A stretch of DNA of 64,000 nt from JAQIBY01 sp963676165. GTDB lineage: Bacteria; Bacteroidota; Bacteroidia; Bacteroidales; ML635J-15. This document shows positions 18,390-28,417 of this stretch, piece after piece. Under the pieces are notes generated by a model, which was given only the letters and a program-made list of their open reading frames with translations, did no database searches and was not told the origin of the DNA. Location of the stretch: contig OY781043.1 of the NCBI GenBank assembly GCA_963676165.1, positions 1,426,001 to 1,490,000 of the forward strand. Reading direction: 5' to 3'. The position numbers and the translations under genes were made by a program. Numbering within the stretch: position 1 is the stretch's first letter; each line of letters starts with the position of its first letter.

Positions 18390-20465
18390 ATGTTAACAAA
18401 GCTCAGAAACATAGGTATTGCTGCTCACATTGATGCGGGAAAAACAACCGTGACTGAACGTGTATTATTCCTGACAGGAATTAATCGTAAACTTGGTGAA
18501 ACTCATGATGGAAGTGCTACTATGGATTTCATGAAGCAAGAGCAGGAGAGAGGTATTACTATTGCTTCTGCAGCTATAACAGCAAACTGGAACGATCACC
18601 AAATCAATATTATTGACACTCCGGGTCACGTTGACTTCACTATTGAAGTTGAGCGTTCATTGCGTGTTATTGATGGTATGGTTGCTGTTTTCTGTTCTGT
18701 CGGTGGTGTTGAGCCTCAGTCAGAAACGGTATGGTATCAGGCAGATCGTTATAAAGTGCCACGTATTGCTTTCGTGAACAAAATGGACCGCACTGGTGCT
18801 GAGTTTTACGAGGTTGTTAATCAAATGAATGAGTATTTGGATGCACATGCAATTCCTTTCCAGGTCCCAATTGGTTCTGAAGCCGATTTCAAAGGAATGA
18901 TTGATGTTATCGAGGGAAAAGCTTATGAGTTTGATGATAAAAATCGTTATGAAGTTGAAATTCCTGCTGAATATCAAGCTAAATACGAAGAAATTCGTAA
19001 TGCATTGATTGAACGTTTATCTGATTTTAATGAAGAAGTAATGGAGCTTTTCCTTGCTGAGGAGCCTATTCCAACTGATTTATTGCGTTCTGCTGCACGT
19101 GAAGCAACTTTAAAGCTTTTGATTACACCTGCATTTTGTGGTGCTGCATACAAAAACAAAGGAGTTCAGTTAATGCTGGATGCAGTTGTTGATTATCTTC
19201 CTTCACCAATTGATGTTGGTGCAGTGATTGGAACCGATGTCGATGATGAAGAAAAAACACATTCACGTCTTCCATCACCAAAAGCTCCTTTCTCAGCATT
19301 GGCTTTCAAATTAATCAATGATCCCTACGTTGGTCAGCAAACATTTACTCGAATTTACTCAGGTACCATTAATAGTGGCGATGAGGTTTACAATAGTACA
19401 AAAGGAAAGAAAGAACGTGTTGGACGTATTTTTAAAATCCGTGCTAAAGACCGTGAAGAATTAACTTCTGCAGGTCCTGGAGATATTGTTGCTTTAATAG
19501 GAATGAAACATACCAAAACTGGTGATACACTTTGTTCCCCAAGCGATCAACTTCATCTTGAAACAATCTCAATTCCACCACCAGTTATTGAGCTGAAAAT
19601 TAATCCGAAAACGCGTAAAGAGCAAGGTAAATTGGGTGAAGCTTTAGCAAAACTTGTGAATGAAGATCCTTCATTTACTGCTCATTATGATGATGAAACA
19701 GAAGAAACTATCATTGCTGGAATGGGTGAACTTCACTTGGAAATTATGGTTGATCGCTTGCGTGATGAGTTTAAATTGGACGTTGAAGTTGGTGAACCTT
19801 CAGTAGCATACCGCGAAGCAATTTCTTCTGAGGTTGAAGTTGAATATCGCTATGCGAAACAAAGTGGAGGTAAAGGTCAGTTTGCTCAAGTACTTATCCG
19901 TATGGAACCTCTTGAAGAAGGTGGATACGAATACATTGATCGAATTAAAGGTGGAAATGTACCTGCTGAATACATCCCATCTGTGGATAAAGGGATTAGA
20001 AAAACCATGGAACGTGGTGTTATGGCCGGATTCCCTGTGGAAAATGTACGTGTTACTCTGTTGGATGGTAAATTCCATGCTGTGGATTCATCCGATCAGG
20101 CTTTCCAAACTTGTGCGTCTATTGCCTTTAAAAATGGATTCAAAAAAGCAAATCCAATTTTGCTTGAGCCTGTTATGAAAATTGAAATCAATACTCCGGA
20201 TGAGTACATTGGTGATGTTGTTGGAAACATTAATCGTCGTCGTGGTAAAATTGAATCCATGCGTCGTTACCGTAAAGGTTCTCAGAAACTTAACGGTTAT
20301 GTTCCACTCTCAGAAATGTTTGGATATTCTACCAGTTTGAGAAATATTACCAGTGGACGTGCTAATTATTCAATGGAATTCTTCCAGTATATGCCGTTGC
20401 CTGCATCAGTGCAAGAGGATGTGTTAGAAAAAATCCGCAAAGCTGAAGAAGAAAAAAATAAATAA
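18390..20465 (+). CDS. Elongation factor G paralogue
   Basis: 691 residues. All GTPase motifs are intact: AHIDAGKTT, RGITIAS, DTPGHVDF, NKMDR. EF-G domains II-V follow, with domain IV QSGGKGQFAQ and domain V GEL-type RRRGKIESM. EF-G moves tRNA-mRNA after peptide bond formation, or splits ribosomes with RRF. It has its own promoter and terminator and is not beside rpsL, rpsG or tuf, so it is probably a second EF-G rather than the str-operon copy. Bacteroides is known to have a second EF-G used under starvation; equivalence is not proven here. Confidence 0.88.
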   Translation: MLTKLRNIGIAAHIDAGKTTVTERVLFLTGINRKLGETHDGSATMDFMKQEQERGITIASAAITANWNDHQINIIDTPGHVDFTIEVERSLRVIDGMVAVFCSVGGVEPQSETVWYQADRYKVPRIAFVNKMDRTGAEFYEVVNQMNEYLDAHAIPFQVPIGSEADFKGMIDVIEGKAYEFDDKNRYEVEIPAEYQAKYEEIRNALIERLSDFNEEVMELFLAEEPIPTDLLRSAAREATLKLLITPAFCGAAYKNKGVQLMLDAVVDYLPSPIDVGAVIGTDVDDEEKTHSRLPSPKAPFSALAFKLINDPYVGQQTFTRIYSGTINSGDEVYNSTKGKKERVGRIFKIRAKDREELTSAGPGDIVALIGMKHTKTGDTLCSPSDQLHLETISIPPPVIELKINPKTRKEQGKLGEALAKLVNEDPSFTAHYDDETEETIIAGMGELHLEIMVDRLRDEFKLDVEVGEPSVAYREAISSEVEVEYRYAKQSGGKGQFAQVLIRMEPLEEGGYEYIDRIKGGNVPAEYIPSVDKGIRKTMERGVMAGFPVENVRVTLLDGKFHAVDSSDQAFQTCASIAFKNGFKKANPILLEPVMKIEINTPDEYIGDVVGNINRRRGKIESMRRYRKGSQKLNGYVPLSEMFGYSTSLRNITSGRANYSMEFFQYMPLPASVQEDVLEKIRKAEEEKNK

Positions 20466-20518
20466 GGATGAATATTGAGGGTTAATCCTCTCTGTGAAAT
20501 GAATAATAAGTTGAGATT

Positions 20519-20552
20519 ACGGGTTTTTGGAGACAAAAGCCCGTTTTCTTTT
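20519..20552 (+). terminator. Rho-independent terminator of the EF-G gene
   Basis: Stem ACGGGTTTTTG / CAAAAGCCCGT with loop GAGA (one G-U pair) followed by TTTCTTTT. Confidence 0.85.
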
Positions 20553-20605
20553 GTAACCGGCGAACTTTTTACGTTCTCAATGGTTTAAGATGCAAATTTT
20601 ACCAT

Positions 20606-20950
20606 ATGGAAACAAACATTCACACTGTCCAAAGTATGGACGATTTAAATGGTATCTTGGAAAAGAAAGATGCTGTCTTATTGTATTTCTCTCACGATAA
20701 ATGCAACGTTTGTAAGGTGTTGAAACCTAAAATTGCAGAATTGTTGGCAAGTGAATTTCCAAAAATGGAAATGCTTTATGTAAATACTGAGAAATTGCCT
20801 GAAGTAGCCGGACAACATCGTGTTTTTGCAGTTCCAACGGTTGGTTTGTTTTTCCAAGGCAAGGAGAGCCTCAGGTATTCTCGAAATCTTTCAGTTTCTG
20901 AGCTCGCTGCTGCCATTGAAAGACCTTATTCAATGATTTTTGAGGATTAA
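20606..20950 (+). CDS. Thioredoxin-family protein
   Basis: 114 residues with a thioredoxin fold pattern: DAVLLYFSHDKCNVCKVLKP (active site CNVC, not the usual CGPC), then the beta-strand KMEMLYVNTE and the cis-proline loop FAVPTVGLFFQGK. No signal peptide, so cytoplasmic. The CNVC motif suggests a redox potential different from housekeeping thioredoxin; the substrate is unknown. Single gene, convergent with the DUF4465 gene. Confidence 0.88.
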   Translation: METNIHTVQSMDDLNGILEKKDAVLLYFSHDKCNVCKVLKPKIAELLASEFPKMEMLYVNTEKLPEVAGQHRVFAVPTVGLFFQGKESLRYSRNLSVSELAAAIERPYSMIFED

Positions 20951-20957
20951 ATAAAAT

Positions 20958-20990
20958 GTGAGGATGCTATGAAAAATATAACATCCTCAC
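20958..20990 (-). terminator. Terminator of the DUF4465 gene
   Basis: Stem GTGAGGATG / CATCCTCAC; on the minus strand it is followed by ATTTTATTT. It sits between two convergent stops and could act for both. Confidence 0.7.
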
Positions 20991-20999
20991 TGAAAACAA

Positions 21000-21965
21000 C
21001 TATTTAATGATCTTTTTCACCATCTGTTGAGATTGGTAATCAATTTGAATTATATACATTCCTGATGCTAAATGAGCTGTAGAAATACGTTGAGTATTTT
21101 CAACTAGTTCTCCAGAAGCTAAGACTCTTCCATAACTGTCAACCAATTGATATGTTCCACCCTGTGCATTGTCAATATTTACAAAGTCATTGATAGGGTT
21201 AGGATACACAGCAATAGATGTTTCACTGCTTTCAACACCTGTTGCTGTTGTGTAAGTCAAATCGTCCATGCAGAAATAGGTTGGACACATTGAATCGCTG
21301 GATGACATACTGAATTTAATGTATGACACATTTACAAGACTGCTCAAATCAACACTTGTCCAGTTGTCAATTACGTCTGAGTTTCCTTCTGTATAATCTG
21401 CAAGTGAAATGTCAATTGTTCCAATGATTTCATCTGCGTTGTTGAATGCAGTTACTGTTAATGTCAGATAATCATTGGGTTCAAAGGTTCCTGTACCTAC
21501 ACCATCACTACCCATGATGTAATGATATGCCCAAACATGGTTGGTAATATAAATAGATTCTAAATTTGAAGCTTCAGGAAAAGCGATGGAGTCTGATACT
21601 CCCCAAGAAGGATAGAATACACCATAATTTGAACTGCTGTTTGCGCCACCTGCTGGATTTGCGTATGCAGAAAAATTAGTGTAACTAGCAGTGGTTACGT
21701 CTGTTTGATTGCTGTATGCAATTCCTCCCCATGAGGTGTAACCCCCTGTCCATAAAGTGTTGTTAACTGAAAAATTAACTCCTCCAGAAGTGTAACTAAA
21801 ACTTTCTGTTTGGTCAAAAGTTCCGCTGTGATCTGCGCCTCCGTCGTAGTATGATTCCGATCCTAGAGTTAGGTTTTCAAAATCAGCTACTTGTTGAGCT
21901 TTGCTCTGAGTCGTAACCGACAAAATTAGGCCGATAAGGACTACAATTTTCATGTGATTTTTCAT
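21000..21965 (-). CDS. DUF4465 protein with T9SS domain, B12-riboswitch controlled
   Basis: 321 residues from the ATG at 21965 (chosen because MKNHMKIVVLIGLILSVTTQSKA is a good signal peptide; an upstream start at 22022 adds an unlikely extension). The body has the DUF4465 pattern (WGGIAYSNQTD, YTNFSAYANPAGGANSSSNYGVFY, VDLSSL...YIKFSMSSSD), and the C-terminus is a T9SS sorting domain from VYPNPINDFVN. The gene sits directly behind a cobalamin riboswitch, so expression should rise when B12 is scarce. DUF4465 genes recur in Bacteroidota B12 loci and have been linked to surface B12 capture; that function is inference here. Confidence 0.85.
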   Translation of the reverse strand: MKNHMKIVVLIGLILSVTTQSKAQQVADFENLTLGSESYYDGGADHSGTFDQTESFSYTSGGVNFSVNNTLWTGGYTSWGGIAYSNQTDVTTASYTNFSAYANPAGGANSSSNYGVFYPSWGVSDSIAFPEASNLESIYITNHVWAYHYIMGSDGVGTGTFEPNDYLTLTVTAFNNADEIIGTIDISLADYTEGNSDVIDNWTSVDLSSLVNVSYIKFSMSSSDSMCPTYFCMDDLTYTTATGVESSETSIAVYPNPINDFVNIDNAQGGTYQLVDSYGRVLASGELVENTQRISTAHLASGMYIIQIDYQSQQMVKKIIK

Positions 21966-22089
21966 AGTTATAAAATTTACAAAATAATAATTGATAACTC
22001 CTTCATCAATACTTTTTTGCAAACAGGTTTAGGGAAAATGCGGTAATTTGCTTTTTCCAGCTTTTAACCCGAAAGCTTTCAAATATTGT

Positions 22090-22245
22090 TGTCTGAGGCA
22101 GGTCTTCTGACTTACTCCGGTTTTTGCAGCCTTCCCATCAACCATGAGGCGGACAGTGGCAGGGGGCAAAATCCTTTTTAGGAGCTTACAGCAGCGGGTA
22201 CTGTTGCCGATTTTCACGGCATTCCCTTTTCATCTATTCTTAGCG
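22090..22245 (-). promoter_or_regulatory. Cobalamin riboswitch
   Basis: On the minus strand the classic blocks appear in order: AAAAGGGAATGCCGTG, CAACAGTACCCGCTGCTGTAAG, the B12 box neighbourhood CTGCCACTGTCC, GATGGGAAGGC, and the closing GTCAGAAGACCTGCC. It lies about 125 nt upstream of the DUF4465 start codon. Adenosyl- or other cobalamin is expected to repress. The intervening region contains a weak AGCTTT/AAAAGCT hairpin; the expression platform is not resolved. Confidence 0.95.
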
Positions 22246-22437
22246 TTGCTAATTTTAGAACCAAAGACGAAGCAAATGTCTAAAATCCATTTGAATTGTA
22301 CAAGAAGAAAGAGATAAATCTTTTTGGTAGCTTGTTAATCGGTTGATTTGTAGTGGTGTATGGCTGTGATTTGTTTTTACTGGACAACCATCAAGTATCT
22401 CTCTTCGTCAAGATACTAAACCTTTAATTACAAACTT

Positions 22438-25400
22438 ATGAAGCTGTTACATTTACTATTTATCCTATTTGTGTTGTTTTCTGCGAGTGTGCCTGCTCAG
22501 ACTTTAAATGAGAATGAAGCGCGTGAGATTGCAGAAAAGTTCGTGCAAAAAAAGTTTAATGTGCTTGAGAAAAGCATGATTTCTGATGTCAGAATGCTGG
22601 ATGAGCAAGCTGTTTATTACACTTTTCGTTATGCCAGTGGCTTTGTCATTGTTTCTGCAGAAGAGCAATATGAACCAATAATTGGGTACTCAAATCAAAA
22701 TAGTTTACCTACTGATGTAGCAGATTATCCTCCAGCTATGAAATCATGGTTGGATGATATGGCAGCAGATATTCAAAATGTCAGAAATCATAATATTTCT
22801 GTTACGCCACGAGCGATTGAAAATCGTCAGCGAATTTTGTCCAATCAGTCATTTGCTCAAACTCGAGCAGTAGCACCTTTGCTTTCTACGACATGGAATC
22901 AAGGATGTGGATATAATGCTGATTGTCCTGTTGATGGAGCTGGCCCTTGTGGGCGTGTCTATACAGGATGTGTTGCGACAGCACAAGCTCAGGCTATGAA
23001 ATATCATGCTCATCCTGCAACGGGAAATGACTCTCATTGTTATACCCATTCAGATTATGGTGAATTGTGTGCTGATTTTGGTGCTGCCACTTACGATTGG
23101 TCTTCTATGCCTAACAATAGCGGTAATGCCGATGTTGCTCAATTGATGTCCCATTGTGGTATTTCTGTCAATATGGACTATTCTCCAACAGGTTCAGGTG
23201 CATATACTTCCAATGTTGCGAGTTCGCTAATCGACTATTTTGATTACACAACAAACTTAAAATATGTTGGGAGAAGTAGCTTTGAAAATGCAGATTGGGA
23301 AGACCTTATGCGTAAAGAGTGTGATGCGGGAAAAGTGATGGTTTACAAAGGATCAGGCTCTGGTGGGCATGCTTTTGTTCTTGATGGATATGATGATCTT
23401 GGAGGCTTCCATTTTAATTGGGGCTGGGGAGGAACTGCTGATGGATATTATATGATGGACAATTTAACCCCATCAGGTCAAGATTATTCCAGCTCGAATT
23501 ATGCCATTGTTGGGATGGAACCTTCCGCTGATTTCCCAGGATTGGATTTTTCAGGTATATCTACGCTTTCTTGTGGGGCAACTACAGCTGTGGATTTGTC
23601 AACAGGGGTGTCTGTGGTTAATAAATATGGTGGGGCCTATATCTCCGCTTATGGAAAAGAACGCACATTTGAGTTTACAACAACAATGCCTGGCCGTATA
23701 ACGATAGATATTGAAAATGAGACAGATGATATCTCACTTATATTATTGTCACACCAGCATCAAGATTCTATGATTGCGTATGGAACAAATTCTTTAGTGA
23801 TTGACAATACTGTGGCAGATACGTATTACCTTGTGCTTGATGTGGCTAAAGCTCAAGATGCAACTTGCGATGTGACAGTTTTATGTCCGACGATTGATGC
23901 GGATTTGATTATAACTCAGGCAAATATAATCCCTGAGTCAATTGAATCTGGGCAAACCAATGTGTTATTTCGCTCTAACCTGAAAAATATTGGAAATACA
24001 GATGCTGGTGCAACAGACATTGAGTATTATTTGTCCGTTGATAATGTGTTGGATGGATCTGATGTTTTGCTTGCGTCAACAGCTGCTCCGGCTTTAACTG
24101 TGGGAGAGGAGCAAACCGTAGAATCCTATCATACCATGCCTGTTTTGCCAGCTCCTGGATCTTATAGTTTAATTGTTGTTCCTGATGAGCAAAATGCAGT
24201 TGTTGAGACTGTTGAAGATGATATTTATGTAACTTATGCCAGTGTTCCAGATCCAGGTGTAATGGATTGCACGTCTTCCATTAGTTTAACAGATGGTGTT
24301 TGGTATTGGGATAATACTGCTGTTTCTGGGGATTCTATTATCAACGAATATTGGTGTGGTTGGAATATGACAGGAAATGAAATGATTTTCTCCTTTACTC
24401 CGCTAAATTCTGGGATGGCAAATGTTTGGTTAAGTGAAAAGCTTCCTGGCTCAGAATTGCAAGCTATTTTATTGCCCATTTGTAATGAAAATGCAAATTG
24501 CGTTGGCAGTATTGCAATTTGGGATGTGATGGATACTGTTTACAATGAAATGTATCCCGTTGTTGGTGGTGTCGAATATTATCTTATTGTCGATGGACAA
24601 AATGATTTGGATGGTGAGTTTGGTGTGAAAGTGGATATGCCTGCTGCTTGTCCTGATGATACAATTATGTATTGGGGGAGTACTGATTTATGTGAAGGTG
24701 ATTTTCCAATTGGTTTACAAACTAACTGGGGCTACTCATCTTATCAGTGGTTTATGGATGGAAATCCGATTCCTGGAGAAACTACTGCATATCATTCCGC
24801 TGATGAGACAGGTGAGTATTATTTAGAAATTACAGAAAATGGATGTACCATTGAGTCTCAGCATGTTCAAGTGACTTTCAGTCCTGCTCCTGATACTGCA
24901 CATATTGTTGCAAATACTTCGACCGATGTGTGTTTCGGAAATACCGCTGAATTGGAAGTAGATGCTGGTTATACTTATGATATTCAATGGTATTTCGATG
25001 GTGTCGCTATTCCAGGTGCTACCAATGCCGTTTACTTAGCAGATCAAACAGGTGAGTATTATGCTGATGTTATCAATGTGTCTTGTCACTTAACAAGTAA
25101 CTCAATACAAGTGAATGTTTCTCCTGAAATTGTTGATTTTGGAGAAAGTATCCCTCCTTCAGAGATAAGCGCTTTGTATCATTTTCCTTTGGATGACGAT
25201 AATTTGGATGCAATTGGGAATTATGGGATTTCATCATGGAGTTTATTGCCGGTGGATGATAGGGATGGTAATTTCTGGCTTGCAAGAGAATTTGCTACAG
25301 CGACAGATTACACCTATATGACCACGCAATTAACTGATCCGAATGAATTTACGCATTCATTGTGGTTTAAAACAAGTGATACAGATGGAGGGATACTTCT

Positions 25401-27309
25401 ACAATTTGACGATTCTCCTTACGGAGCTGGAACGCCTGATCGGACTCTTTATATGAGCGATGATGGGAAGTTACATTTCTATCTTGGAAATTCTGGATTG
25501 CCAGTGGAAATTACAAGTGCTAATTCATACAACGATGGCAATTGGCATCATGTTGTTATCTCTGCAGGTACTTATGCTCATATGAGAATAGATGATGGAC
25601 TTGAAGATGAAATGGATGTGACTGTTTTAAGTTTGGATGCAATGACTGGATATTGGGTTTATGGCGGAAATGAAATTCCTTCAGGTTTGTCAGATCCACC
25701 AACCGATCCGTATTTGCAAGCTTCCATTGATGACCTTCGTTATTTTGAACGTGTCCTTCCTTGGATGGAAACAACCTATTTCTTGAATGATTTTGATTTA
25801 GAGGCTGAATTACGCTTTGACACAGTCTGCGATATGGGCGATGTGTATTTGGATTTCAATGCTTCACAACCTGGTATTCTTTATCATGTGCGCAATGTTG
25901 ATACTGGAGATACAATTCCTGGTTCTCCATTAGGAACTGGTTCAGCAATTTTTGCTGGTCCACTCGGGATTTCAAGTGCTGGAACCTATAATTACGAAGT
26001 TGTTGCAGTCGATACAGCAACTGCATGTAGTCAACTATTGTCCGAAACATTCCAATTTGTTGTTTTGCCTTCACAAGTTCCTGAAGTTAGTATGTTGGTA
26101 TCACCTAACGATTCAGTTTGTGCTGGAACAGAAATTACCATAACTCCTCAGGTTGCGTTAGCAGGTGGTGATAATCCTGAATTTGAATGGGTTCTCAATG
26201 GGATAAATCAAGGGATAGCCGCTGATTATACGCTTAGCTCAGCTGCTGATGCGGATAGTTTAGTGCTTATTATGCATTCAGATTATACTTGCGCAACGAC
26301 AGCAACGGATACTGTTGATCAGGTGATTACAGTACATGCAATGCCAAATCCTTCTTTCACTTATCCTGCTGGCGTTTGCGAGGGGGATAGTTTATCTGTT
26401 ACATACACTGGAACAACAACTGATGTAGCGTCTATTTCATGGGATGTAAATGGTATTCTTCAATTGCAGACAGGAGATGGAACTCATCAATTTGCTTCGA
26501 CTTCAGGAGTTACCAATATTGGATGTGAGGTGGAAACAATTTATGGTTGTACTTCTTATTTTGTAGCGCCTATTATTACTTACGATGCACCGGAAAGTAG
26601 CTTGCCAGATACAACGTGGTATTGCGATAATGCAACTCAAATCACACTTGATGCAGGTGCATTGGCAGATGAGTATTATTGGAGTGGGGGCGCAAGTACA
26701 AGTCAAACTTATAATCTGTATCCTTTCGAAGATGCAATTTATGTGACATTGACAAATACTTTAGGAGCTTGTACGCTTGTGGACAGTACACAATTAGTGC
26801 CGTATGCTGACCATTTGTTTACTTTCCCTGAAGCACCAGACACTACTGTGTGTATTGAGGATGGTTTCTCTTATGAAATACCTGCAGAATTTACCAATGT
26901 TGAATGGGCAATTGAATCATCTGTTCTTTATGGAAACAGTGTGAATTATGCCTATGCCGGTAATGATAGTGTCGGAGTGGCTATGTATTACACAAATATG
27001 TATGGATGTGAGTTTACTGCAGACCTTATTCTGAAATTTGAAGTCTGTACAGGAATTACAAGTGATGAGATGGGTGATTTTACAATTTATCCAAACCCTA
27101 GTAATGGCTTATTTTATGTCGAATTACCAATGATTTCTGAGGATGCAGAAATTTCAGTGCATGATATCACAGGAAAGGAAATTATGAAAGTTATACCTGA
27201 ATCATTGATATTACAGCTTGATTTGAGTGACTATTCTGACGGATTTTATCTCTTGAAATATAAAGCTGGAGAAACCTTAATTACTAAACGACTCGATTTA
27301 ATTCGATAA
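22438..27309 (+). CDS. C10 streptopain-like cysteine protease, multidomain T9SS cargo
   Basis: 1623 residues: signal peptide (ending SVPAQ), an inhibitory propeptide of the Inh/SpeB type (NEAREIAEKFVQKK ... YEPIIGYS), and a C10 catalytic domain with Cys 178 (YTGCVATAQAQAMKYH) and His 311 (GGHAFVLDGYD) and the FNWGWGGTADGYY motif. CARDB-like, Ig-like (YQWFMDGNPIPG, QWYFDGVAIPG), a LamG/concanavalin-like domain (about 900-1110) and further Ig-like modules follow, ending in a T9SS domain from IYPNPSNGLF. A very large secreted protease, probably binding carbohydrate or protein through its LamG module. Confidence 0.93.
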   Translation: MKLLHLLFILFVLFSASVPAQTLNENEAREIAEKFVQKKFNVLEKSMISDVRMLDEQAVYYTFRYASGFVIVSAEEQYEPIIGYSNQNSLPTDVADYPPAMKSWLDDMAADIQNVRNHNISVTPRAIENRQRILSNQSFAQTRAVAPLLSTTWNQGCGYNADCPVDGAGPCGRVYTGCVATAQAQAMKYHAHPATGNDSHCYTHSDYGELCADFGAATYDWSSMPNNSGNADVAQLMSHCGISVNMDYSPTGSGAYTSNVASSLIDYFDYTTNLKYVGRSSFENADWEDLMRKECDAGKVMVYKGSGSGGHAFVLDGYDDLGGFHFNWGWGGTADGYYMMDNLTPSGQDYSSSNYAIVGMEPSADFPGLDFSGISTLSCGATTAVDLSTGVSVVNKYGGAYISAYGKERTFEFTTTMPGRITIDIENETDDISLILLSHQHQDSMIAYGTNSLVIDNTVADTYYLVLDVAKAQDATCDVTVLCPTIDADLIITQANIIPESIESGQTNVLFRSNLKNIGNTDAGATDIEYYLSVDNVLDGSDVLLASTAAPALTVGEEQTVESYHTMPVLPAPGSYSLIVVPDEQNAVVETVEDDIYVTYASVPDPGVMDCTSSISLTDGVWYWDNTAVSGDSIINEYWCGWNMTGNEMIFSFTPLNSGMANVWLSEKLPGSELQAILLPICNENANCVGSIAIWDVMDTVYNEMYPVVGGVEYYLIVDGQNDLDGEFGVKVDMPAACPDDTIMYWGSTDLCEGDFPIGLQTNWGYSSYQWFMDGNPIPGETTAYHSADETGEYYLEITENGCTIESQHVQVTFSPAPDTAHIVANTSTDVCFGNTAELEVDAGYTYDIQWYFDGVAIPGATNAVYLADQTGEYYADVINVSCHLTSNSIQVNVSPEIVDFGESIPPSEISALYHFPLDDDNLDAIGNYGISSWSLLPVDDRDGNFWLAREFATATDYTYMTTQLTDPNEFTHSLWFKTSDTDGGILLQFDDSPYGAGTPDRTLYMSDDGKLHFYLGNSGLPVEITSANSYNDGNWHHVVISAGTYAHMRIDDGLEDEMDVTVLSLDAMTGYWVYGGNEIPSGLSDPPTDPYLQASIDDLRYFERVLPWMETTYFLNDFDLEAELRFDTVCDMGDVYLDFNASQPGILYHVRNVDTGDTIPGSPLGTGSAIFAGPLGISSAGTYNYEVVAVDTATACSQLLSETFQFVVLPSQVPEVSMLVSPNDSVCAGTEITITPQVALAGGDNPEFEWVLNGINQGIAADYTLSSAADADSLVLIMHSDYTCATTATDTVDQVITVHAMPNPSFTYPAGVCEGDSLSVTYTGTTTDVASISWDVNGILQLQTGDGTHQFASTSGVTNIGCEVETIYGCTSYFVAPIITYDAPESSLPDTTWYCDNATQITLDAGALADEYYWSGGASTSQTYNLYPFEDAIYVTLTNTLGACTLVDSTQLVPYADHLFTFPEAPDTTVCIEDGFSYEIPAEFTNVEWAIESSVLYGNSVNYAYAGNDSVGVAMYYTNMYGCEFTADLILKFEVCTGITSDEMGDFTIYPNPSNGLFYVELPMISEDAEISVHDITGKEIMKVIPESLILQLDLSDYSDGFYLLKYKAGETLITKRLDLIR

Positions 27310-27337
27310 GCTTATTAACTCATACGAAATAGAAAAA

Positions 27338-27369
27338 CAAAACCCGGCAATTACCGGGTTTTGTTTTTT
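27338..27369. terminator. Bidirectional terminator
   Basis: Stem CAAAACCCGG / CCGGGTTTTG with loop CAATTA, T run on the + side; between the C10 protease gene and the convergent S41 gene. Confidence 0.9.
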
Positions 27370-27388
27370 GCAGTTGAACCTGTTTTTT

Positions 27389-28411
27389 CTATTCACAGAT
27401 TTTATCTGCAGCAAACTCTATCACATTATCAATACCGGTTTCATCTGCATCCTCAGATAAGATGACTGTGTAATTTGGGGGAACTCCATTTTCATAATTT
27501 TCACCATTCACTGCAATTGTGCGAGTGATGGAAAAACGGTATGTCCATCCATTTGGTAATTGTCCTCCATTCGGTAATCCTAAGCCTCCGCCAGTTGTGT
27601 CTCCAACAAGAAAAACATCATCATATGCATAAGTACAGGTTGAAAAGAAAGAGGAAGCACTGTATGATCCTCTATCTGTTAAGACTGCAACTTTGCCATC
27701 AAAAACATCCTCACGAGGGCTGTCGGCATAAACTGATTCAAGTGTGGTAAAATCATTTGGACCTGCGCCGGACTTTATCTGTGTGTCATACAAATGTCTT
27801 TCATCGTCAGAGAATAGCGATAGCAGGGCAAATACATTGGAAACATATCCTCCTCCGTTTTGACGAATATCGATGATGATGCCTTTGCAGTCTTTGTATC
27901 TGTTGTACAAATAATCCAGCTGATAATTTGAAATGCTTGAGCCACTAAAAGAAGCGTACCGTATGTATCCAACTTCACCATCACGAATGAAATTGTGAGC
28001 AAATCCACCCGTTGCATAGTAGTCTGATTTTAAGTAATGTGTTTTGATAATCCGAGTGTTGATGTTTTGAGGTCCCAAGAGAGTAATATCATACCGTGAA
28101 ACATTAAATGGAGACATAAGATTAACGTGTCCATCCTGCAATTCATTCAACATGCTGCCTAAAACAGCAAACAAACTATCTTCCGACATATCAGGGTAAA
28201 TTTTTGCCTGATAGACGAGTTGAATACTATCCCAATTGACTGCTTTGTAATCGAGGAAAGCATATTTTTCATTCACCTCATTCCAAAGATATTCAAAATT
28301 GGATTCAGGAGTATTACTGACTTCAACATCAAAAACGCCAATTTCACACGAGGAAAAGCCAATAAGCAAAATAGCGAAGAATGTAATTAAATAATATTTT
28401 TGAGTTTTCAT
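27389..28411 (-). CDS. S41-family peptidase lipoprotein
   Basis: 340 residues with a signal peptide and lipobox GFSSC (Cys 22), a helical N-terminal domain and a tail-specific-protease core: ELQDGHVNL, GYIRYASFSG, GIIIDIRQNGGG, and the nucleophile region LTDRGSYSASSFF, followed by GDTTGGGLG. C-terminal processing peptidases of this family cleave or sense peptides in the periplasm. No PDZ domain is evident between the N-domain and the core. It is 6 bp downstream of the outer-membrane-protein gene, in one operon. Confidence 0.88.
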   Translation of the reverse strand: MKTQKYYLITFFAILLIGFSSCEIGVFDVEVSNTPESNFEYLWNEVNEKYAFLDYKAVNWDSIQLVYQAKIYPDMSEDSLFAVLGSMLNELQDGHVNLMSPFNVSRYDITLLGPQNINTRIIKTHYLKSDYYATGGFAHNFIRDGEVGYIRYASFSGSSISNYQLDYLYNRYKDCKGIIIDIRQNGGGYVSNVFALLSLFSDDERHLYDTQIKSGAGPNDFTTLESVYADSPREDVFDGKVAVLTDRGSYSASSFFSTCTYAYDDVFLVGDTTGGGLGLPNGGQLPNGWTYRFSITRTIAVNGENYENGVPPNYTVILSEDADETGIDNVIEFAADKICE

Positions 28412-28417
28412 ATGGTT

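Noticed and set aside
22029..22217. Minus-strand ORF of 62 codons
   Set aside because: It lies over the cobalamin riboswitch; the conservation is of RNA structure, and the peptide resembles no protein.
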